NCBI RefSeq assembly: GCF_003335105.1
Contig: NZ_QFWQ01000004.1
Coordinates: 242,461 to 306,460, forward strand
Source: Rhodanobacter denitrificans
GTDB taxonomy: Bacteria > Pseudomonadota > Gammaproteobacteria > Xanthomonadales > Rhodanobacteraceae
Length of the DNA: 64,000 nt
Direction of reading: 5' to 3'
Positions 57,346-64,000 of the stretch are shown here, in pieces; the stretch's first letter is position 1, and every line of letters begins with the position of its first letter. The notes beneath the pieces are model-generated. The model ran no database searches and was not told where the DNA came from. It saw only the letters and a program-made list of their open reading frames with translations. The translations under genes and the position numbers were made by a program.

Positions 57346-58785
57346 CTATGGCTCCGGTTCCGGATACCAACGGGTCGACTGGATGGAAGCGTGCAGCGAC
57401 CTGTACATGGCGCCCCATTCGGTGCGGAAGACCCAGGCGACCACAGGCAGCAGGGCCAGCCAGACAAGACTGTAATGAACGGGGGAATGCGGTCCGAGTA
57501 CCAGCGTGGCGATGGAAAGGCCCACCGCCGCAGTGACGAACACATAGAGTCGTGCGCGGGGAAAGGGGCGCCAGACGTATGCGGATGCCTCGGTCCTCGC
57601 CACGAAGAAAACGAGAAACGCGATGGCGTTGGCAACGACGGCTCCCGCCGCGCCGTATCCGGGTACCAGCCATACGCTGATGGCGACATTGGCGACCAGG
57701 GCGGCGATGGTGGACCACAGCGACAGCATGGATCGACGCGTGATGCCGATACCCACGCAGGTCACTTCGGAAAGGGTGTACAGCAGCGGCTCTCCGATGC
57801 AGCACAGCATGAGGTACTTCACCTGGACGTAGCGGGCGGGCAGGACAAAGTCGGCCAGCCACGAAAAAATTCCGCTCACCACCCAGATGGCACAGACCAC
57901 GGCCAGCGCCTGCTGGGCAATGTGGTCGACCCGCCGCATGTCCACGCCACGGGCCACCCATTTGTAGACGAGGGGAGCCCACAACACGGTGAAGATCGTC
58001 TGGAAGACGACGCCCACGCCGGCAAAGCTCATCGACACCGAATAGACCGCCAGTTCGGGAAGGGTGGACAGCGAGCGCAGGGTAAGCGTGCTGGTGGCAT
58101 CGAGCCCCCAGAAGGCCACGCCGGCAAAGATCAGCGGCACGCCGTAGCCAAGCAGCGAGCGGACTTGCGGGCGTGAAACGGAGGCCCGCAGGGCAGGGCT
58201 CCATTCGCGCCAGGTATTCAAGCTGTAGACGAACAATACCGACAGCAACGAAGCGAGGTAGGCCAGTTCCAGCTGGCCGAACGATCTGGAGAAGACCGGG
58301 AGGGCCAGCGCCGCCACCGCCAGCAGGAGAATGATCTTGGGCAGGATCTGGCTCATGGAGAACGCGAGGCCACGGTCCTGCATGCGCAAAATAAGCGAAA
58401 GGAATCGTGAGATGAAGCTGACGATCACGCAGGCGACCAGGATCCAGTAATAAACAACATGCCCAAGGCCAAACAGCCACGTCGCGATAAGCTGGTCGAA
58501 CGGCAGGGTGACCAGCATCACCAGCAGCATCAACGCGAATCCGGGTGCAAAGCAGGCTTTCAGCAATGCTCCGCGGTCCGACCACTCGTGGTACTCCCGC
58601 ACGTAGGCGCGGTCGAGACCGAGGTTGAACAGCAAGACGCCGAACGACACCGCGATCTGAACGATGTTCAGGCGACCTACGTCGGCTGGTGGAAATATCC
58701 AGGCGATCGCAGGCACCGTCAGCAGGCCGAGACCGGCAGTGGCGATGGGGCCAACGGCAAATGCCAGAATGGTTTTTATGTTCAC
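57346..58785 (-). CDS. wzx: Wzx-type flippase (polysaccharide transport protein)
   Basis: The protein has 479 residues if it starts at the GTG (58785), which has GGAAGG 7 bases upstream; an ATG at 58800 would add five residues. It has twelve to fourteen hydrophobic helices with MOP/MVF features (PAIAWIFPPADVGRLNIVQ; NLGLDRAYVREYHE; GYGVPLIFAGVAFWGLDATSTLTL). It is the candidate flippase that moves the lipid-linked repeat unit across the inner membrane. It completes the Wzx/Wzy pathway together with wza, although no Wzc is seen. Confidence 0.88.
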   Translation of the reverse strand: MNIKTILAFAVGPIATAGLGLLTVPAIAWIFPPADVGRLNIVQIAVSFGVLLFNLGLDRAYVREYHEWSDRGALLKACFAPGFALMLLVMLVTLPFDQLIATWLFGLGHVVYYWILVACVIVSFISRFLSLILRMQDRGLAFSMSQILPKIILLLAVAALALPVFSRSFGQLELAYLASLLSVLFVYSLNTWREWSPALRASVSRPQVRSLLGYGVPLIFAGVAFWGLDATSTLTLRSLSTLPELAVYSVSMSFAGVGVVFQTIFTVLWAPLVYKWVARGVDMRRVDHIAQQALAVVCAIWVVSGIFSWLADFVLPARYVQVKYLMLCCIGEPLLYTLSEVTCVGIGITRRSMLSLWSTIAALVANVAISVWLVPGYGAAGAVVANAIAFLVFFVARTEASAYVWRPFPRARLYVFVTAAVGLSIATLVLGPHSPVHYSLVWLALLPVVAWVFRTEWGAMYRSLHASIQSTRWYPEPEP

Positions 58786-58881
58786 CAGCCGACCTTCCAC
58801 TCCTGATCTGTGTGGCGAGCGTCCTCGCCCGCGTGTGTCCTGGGCCCGGTTGACCTGGCCGCCGAAATGCGGCGGTCCGAT

Positions 58882-60126
58882 TTATCCCGGGGTCGATTCG
58901 ATGGCCAGCACGTCCGAAACGAAATCCGCATAATTCCTGGCGGAACTGAAACGTGCCTCGATCACCTTTCGCGCATTCGTGCGCAAGGCGTCCCGCCCGT
59001 CTTCAAGCGCAACCCTGCCGATGGCATCGGCAATTTCCTGGATGCCCGGGCACTGGCTCAGCAAGACGCCGCATTCGTCGGAGACCAGGCTCGAAACGCC
59101 GCCCACATCGGGCGCCAGTGCGGGTACGCCTGCGCTCATGGCCTCCATGATGGAAACCGGCACGCCTTCCGATTCGCTGGTATTGATGAATACGTCGACA
59201 GGCGTATCCAGGTAATACTTCTTGATGGCGTGGTTGGGCATCTCGCCCAGGAATTCAAAGGACACGCCGTCGATGTCGGTCAGCCGCGCACCGGCAAGCC
59301 TCCTGATCTCGTCGAGGAGTGGGCCGCCGCCGATATGGGTCCATCGGATTTCCAGCTGCTCGTGTTGATGGGCAAACAGGTTCAGCGCCTCGATGATCCG
59401 GTCCAGGCGTTTCACCGGCAGACAGAAGGAAACCGATACGACGTGCAGGGAGCCGGCGGGGCTCGGCCGCGACAGAGTGCCTGTCAGCGGCACGCCCAGG
59501 GGGCTGATGCCCACCTTGTCGGGGGGCGCGCCATACGTCTCTTCCAGGTAGGTCCGGCCCTGCCGGGACAGCGCATATATCCTGTCGTAGGCACGGATGA
59601 ACTGCCGCTTGAGCGGCATGTATCCAAGCTCCCGGCGCATCTCGTACAGGTCAAATCCATGTGCCCTGGAGACGACCTTGCGCACGGATCCCCTGGCCTT
59701 GGCCAGCACGGCGGCATAGGACTGCGTTTCGTTCCAGTAGCAGTACGCCACGTCGATCCGGCCATTGGCCTGGGCATATCGCTCCAGGCGTCTCGCCTGT
59801 CCGAGAACCTTGGACGTATGCAGCAGCGCGCGCAGGACGGTGCGAACGCCCATTTTCCGCGATTGCCGCAGCTGGCCCAGTTCGTGGCGGAATATCGCGG
59901 AAAACATCGCCAGCAAGGTAAACCAGAGCCGCTCGGCCCTGGTGTCGCCTGCCATGTCCAGATTGAGCGATATGCCTTCAGGTATGGGACGGGGTTCACC
60001 GGCCGCCACGGCAGGCAACAAGGTCACCTTGGCAAGGGGATTGTTCGCCCAATAGACGATCTCGTCCTCGATGAACTGCTCGCCGGGGTAGTAGGGATAG
60101 GCGTTGGTGAGAATGGCGATTCTCAC
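58882..60126 (-). CDS. Glycosyltransferase family 4
   Basis: This 414-residue protein starts MRIAILTNAYPYYPGEQFIEDEIVYW, common in exopolysaccharide transferases. The C-terminal domain has VVSVSFCLPVKRLDRIIEAL, THIGGGPLLDEIRRLA and FINTSESEGVPVSIMEAMSAGVPALAPDVGGV, with E-x7-E. It overlaps the preceding kinase-like gene by 4 bases, indicating coupling. Confidence 0.88.
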   Translation of the reverse strand: MRIAILTNAYPYYPGEQFIEDEIVYWANNPLAKVTLLPAVAAGEPRPIPEGISLNLDMAGDTRAERLWFTLLAMFSAIFRHELGQLRQSRKMGVRTVLRALLHTSKVLGQARRLERYAQANGRIDVAYCYWNETQSYAAVLAKARGSVRKVVSRAHGFDLYEMRRELGYMPLKRQFIRAYDRIYALSRQGRTYLEETYGAPPDKVGISPLGVPLTGTLSRPSPAGSLHVVSVSFCLPVKRLDRIIEALNLFAHQHEQLEIRWTHIGGGPLLDEIRRLAGARLTDIDGVSFEFLGEMPNHAIKKYYLDTPVDVFINTSESEGVPVSIMEAMSAGVPALAPDVGGVSSLVSDECGVLLSQCPGIQEIADAIGRVALEDGRDALRTNARKVIEARFSSARNYADFVSDVLAIESTPG

Positions 60127-61229
60127 GGCTGCGCGACCGCCCCGGCGAGGAGGGTGTCGACCATGCTATTGCGGTAGACGACTTGATCCACGTCGAAAGG
60201 AATGCTGACCTTGAAGCAGCCGACGCCGGCAAGACACTGCGACAGAACGAGTCTCCAGTTCTCAATCACTTCATCCATCGTCAGCATGGCCGTCTGGGCG
60301 GTTGCCAATGCGTTGTACTGTTCCCAGTGGAGATGGTCGTGAAAGATGCTGTATTCCGCAGTGATGACGGCTATCGTCATTTCGACCGCGTTGGTCACGC
60401 CAAGAGGGGATACGCGGATGTCGGGAACGTCTTCCCGGACCGCGTAGTACAGGCGGGACAGGGGAGCCGATGCCGATTCGACGTGATGATAGAGGCGGTC
60501 CGGGCGGATCTTTCTGCGCACGCCGGCGGAATTCAACCAGTTCTTGATGCTGAAGTGGGCCTTGTCGATCCACCCCCGCCCCGCGAGTATTTCGCCTTTC
60601 AGCGCATTTCCGGTGCAGTTGTAGCCGTAGATCTTCGGCCATGCCATGTTGGCGTGAACGTGGGAAGTCGCGGCAGACACGATGGTGATGTCATCGCTGA
60701 CGAAGCCGATCCTTTCGTTTTGCCGCAGTGCCAGCATGGCCGCCGATTTGCCCGCGCCGCCCGTTCCCGCCAGCAGGCATGCGTTGCCATCCACCGTTAC
60801 GCAGGACGCATGTATCAACGCAACGTCCCTGAAAAAATACGCCGAGGGCACCAGCACGAATTCGTGCAGTATCTGCTCGAACGACTCGACATCGCTCGAG
60901 TATTCCATCGACAGCAGTTTCCGGATTTTCTGTTTGATGCCGTGACGCGCCTTCTGCGCTACTTCGATATCCAGGCATCCGGCAGCGGACCAGCCCCAGT
61001 AGACATCCACGGCGGGAAACGACGTCAGCATGCCGTGCAGGAATTTCCCGTGCGCCCTGGGATTGACGGAGGAAGGCGTGCGCATTGAAATCTTCTGCGT
61101 GATGCGTATCGCGACCTGCGGGTCGACATCCCCGGCGTCCGGATACAGCGCCAGGCATTCGGCGAGCAATGCCTGATGGCTTGCTTCGCCGGAAAATGAA
61201 TAGCATCTTCCAAAGATGATTTTCTTCAT
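60123..61229 (-). CDS. HPr-kinase/phosphorylase-like protein of the polysaccharide locus
   Basis: This 368-residue protein has an HprK-like ATPase core in the middle. The His in ALIHASCVTVDG is followed by the Walker A loop AGTGGAGKSA (154-163), and the acidic FVSDDITIV (176-183) matches the HprK VADD block. The N-terminal 120 residues are unlike true HPr kinase and may bind a partner. Related kinase-like proteins of unknown role (HprK-related families) occur in exopolysaccharide clusters, often near amidotransferases. The target is unknown. It is coupled to the following transferase by a 4-base overlap. Confidence 0.72.
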   Translation of the reverse strand: MKKIIFGRCYSFSGEASHQALLAECLALYPDAGDVDPQVAIRITQKISMRTPSSVNPRAHGKFLHGMLTSFPAVDVYWGWSAAGCLDIEVAQKARHGIKQKIRKLLSMEYSSDVESFEQILHEFVLVPSAYFFRDVALIHASCVTVDGNACLLAGTGGAGKSAAMLALRQNERIGFVSDDITIVSAATSHVHANMAWPKIYGYNCTGNALKGEILAGRGWIDKAHFSIKNWLNSAGVRRKIRPDRLYHHVESASAPLSRLYYAVREDVPDIRVSPLGVTNAVEMTIAVITAEYSIFHDHLHWEQYNALATAQTAMLTMDEVIENWRLVLSQCLAGVGCFKVSIPFDVDQVVYRNSMVDTLLAGAVAQP

Positions 61230-61251
61230 GCGGGCGAGTCTGGCGACATCT

Positions 61252-62346
61252 TCAGCGGGAAATGCTCGCGGCCAGCGAGGCAGCGATGAAATCCTGCTGA
61301 CTCGCCTCGAGATAGGGTGACATCGGCAGGCTCATGACCTGCTCGGCGGCCTGATCGCCCACCGTCAGGCGCGCGTTCCGGTCGATGAGGGCCGGCTGCT
61401 TGTTGAGGGGAATCGGGTAGTGCACGGCGGTAGGGACCCCGGCCTCCTTCAGGCGGGCTCGCACGGTCTCCCGATCGCGCACCTGCACGGTGTACTGGGC
61501 CCATGCGCTGGTGTTGTGCGGTTCGACCACGGGTACGGTCACACCCTCGATTCCGGCGAGCAGCCGGCCGTAGGCCTGAGCCACCTGTTGGCGCAATGCC
61601 ATTTCGTCATCGAGAATATCGAGCTTGGGCAGCAGGATCGCCGCTTGCAGGGTGTCGAGGCGGCTGTTCACTCCGATGCGGATGTGGTGATAGCGGCGAT
61701 CCTGTCCGTGCCGGGCGATCTGGCGCGCGATCCTGGCCAGGTCGGCATCATGGGTGAAGATCGCCCCGCCGTCGCCGTAGCAGCCCAGCGGTTTGCTGGG
61801 GAAAAAACTGGTGCATGCGAGGGTGCTGAGGTTGCCGCTTTTGCGGCCCTTGTAGCTGGCGCCGAGGCTTTGTGCCGCATCCTCGATGACCGGAATGCGG
61901 TACTTCTCCGCGATGGCGTTGATGGCGTCGAAATCGGCGCATTGGCCGTACAGAGACACCGGGATGATCGCCCTGGTGCGCGGCGTGATGGCCGCCTCCA
62001 GCAGGCCGGCATCGAGATTGTAGGTATGCGGATCGATGTCCACGTACACCGGCGTGGCACCCAGCACGGCCACCGATTCGGCGGTGGAAATATGGGTGAA
62101 CCCCGGCGTGATCACCTCGTCACCCGGCCCCACGCCGAGGGCCATCTGGGCGATCTGCAGGGCATCGGTGCCATTGGCCACCGAAATGCAGTAGGTCGCG
62201 CCCGTGTAGGCGGCCAGTTGCGCTTCCAGCTCGGTGACCTCCGGGCCGAGTATGTACTGGCCATGCGCCAGCACGCGGGCAATGCCGGCGTCGATGCGGT
62301 CCCGGATGCGGGCCTGCTGGGCCTTGAGGTCGATGAAGTCGATCAT
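61252..62346 (-). CDS. wbpE: DegT/DnrJ/EryC1-family aminotransferase (WbpE type)
   Basis: This 364-residue PLP enzyme starts [26 protein letters not shown]. The PLP lysine is in [20 protein letters not shown], and [14 protein letters not shown] follows. The opening and length fit WbpE, which aminates C3 of the 2-acetamido-3-keto-uronate. Its start overlaps the end of the acetyltransferase gene by 4 bases. WbpB-, WbpD- and WbpE-like genes lie together, which supports a 2,3-diamino uronate pathway. Confidence 0.9.
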   Translation of the reverse strand: MIDFIDLKAQQARIRDRIDAGIARVLAHGQYILGPEVTELEAQLAAYTGATYCISVANGTDALQIAQMALGVGPGDEVITPGFTHISTAESVAVLGATPVYVDIDPHTYNLDAGLLEAAITPRTRAIIPVSLYGQCADFDAINAIAEKYRIPVIEDAAQSLGASYKGRKSGNLSTLACTSFFPSKPLGCYGDGGAIFTHDADLARIARQIARHGQDRRYHHIRIGVNSRLDTLQAAILLPKLDILDDEMALRQQVAQAYGRLLAGIEGVTVPVVEPHNTSAWAQYTVQVRDRETVRARLKEAGVPTAVHYPIPLNKQPALIDRNARLTVGDQAAEQVMSLPMSPYLEASQQDFIAASLAASISR

Positions 62347-62930
62347 CCTTCGGCCTCCTGCCGGTGCAGCTTGCGGCCACTCAGCACGTAACGCGCGCCG
62401 GTATGGACACAGACGTCCTCGGCATGTCCTTCAAGCGGCAAGTCCAGTCGCTCGCCGAATTCGCTCATCCAGCCGATTTGTTGTGCCGGCACGCCCACCA
62501 TCAGGGCATAGGCCGGCACGTCCCGGTTCACTACCGCGCCGGCACCGACGAAAGCGAACTCGCCGACGGTGACACCACAGATGACGGTGCAGTTCGCGCC
62601 GAGGGTGGCTCCCCTACCGACCAGGGTGTCGCGGTATTCGGCCTTGCGATCGATCAGCGAGCGCGGGTTGTAGACGTTGGTGAATACCATGCTCGGGCCG
62701 CAGAAGACGCCTTCCTCAAGCGTCACGTTGTCATACACCGACACGTTGTTCTGGATCTTGCAACGGTCTCCGATGACCACCTTGTTGCCGACGAACACGT
62801 TCTGACCGAGCGAGACATCCTTGCCGATGCGGGCACCGCCGCTGACATGCACGAAGTGCCACACGCGGGAGCCGGCGCCGATGCGGGCGCCTTCATCGAC
62901 GATCGCCGAGGGGTGCTGGTAATAGTCCAT
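62343..62930 (-). CDS. wbpD: WbpD-type N-acetyltransferase (left-handed beta-helix)
   Basis: This 195-residue protein has repeated hexapeptides ([49 protein letters not shown]). The family motif YNPRS lies in [19 protein letters not shown]. WbpD acetylates the C3 amino group after WbpE. A GTG at 62939 is an alternative start. The gene lies 12 bases or less downstream of the WbpB-like gene. Confidence 0.9.
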   Translation of the reverse strand: MDYYQHPSAIVDEGARIGAGSRVWHFVHVSGGARIGKDVSLGQNVFVGNKVVIGDRCKIQNNVSVYDNVTLEEGVFCGPSMVFTNVYNPRSLIDRKAEYRDTLVGRGATLGANCTVICGVTVGEFAFVGAGAVVNRDVPAYALMVGVPAQQIGWMSEFGERLDLPLEGHAEDVCVHTGARYVLSGRKLHRQEAEG

Positions 62931-62942
62931 GCTGCTCACTCT

Positions 62943-64000
<1,058 letters not shown>

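Overview
The window is GC-rich, densely coding chromosomal DNA from a gammaproteobacterium. Gene content and order point to the Xanthomonadales, most likely a Rhodanobacteraceae-type organism such as Rhodanobacter or Dyella. The reasons are recA-recX-alaS-csrA followed by a serine tRNA, a TPP-riboswitch-controlled TonB receptor followed by PnuC, tandem 69-residue cold-shock genes, and WbpB/WbpD/WbpE-type sugar genes. This placement rests on reading proteins by eye; no search was run.

Layout. 1-14.9 kb is housekeeping: the N-terminal part of an outer-membrane phospholipase, a YcaQ-type glycosylase, two cold-shock proteins, a hydrolase, an Old Yellow Enzyme, a pirin, TcdA, PhaB, GluQ, HtpX and HtpG. 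15.1-17.1 kb holds two nuclease genes: an HNH enzyme with an EVE/PUA-like front end, and a membrane-anchored Mrr-type enzyme. 17.3-27.4 kb carries small envelope proteins, the thiamine uptake operon with its TPP riboswitch, an APH-fold kinase, an AEC transporter, twin stand-alone receivers around hslR, and a catalase. 27.5-35.8 kb is DNA repair and translation: mutS, pncC, recA, recX, alaS and csrA.

35.84-41.17 kb is a genomic island in the 3' end of tRNA-Ser(GCU). A 26-bp perfect direct repeat bounds it. It carries a tyrosine recombinase that seems to lack its core-binding domain, paired TGGACAC motifs at both ends, and eight small genes, mostly unrecognised. An XRE-type regulator lies 6 bp upstream of an unknown helical protein, followed by another unknown protein and a small membrane protein. 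This cargo is the best candidate in the window for an undescribed system.

41.3-63.9 kb is a surface-polysaccharide locus. UDP-sugar dehydrogenase and epimerase genes lie at the left, then an IS5-family transposase remnant, then wza and a wecA-type initiating transferase on the plus strand. A long minus-strand series follows: WbpB-, WbpD- and WbpE-like sugar enzymes, an HPr-kinase-like protein, four glycosyltransferases, a flippase, a polymerase/ligase, an asparagine-synthetase-like amidotransferase and a beta-helix protein. Together they predict a Wzx/Wzy-type polymer containing uronic acids, probably acetamido and perhaps amidated. No Wzc-type copolymerase is visible in the window.
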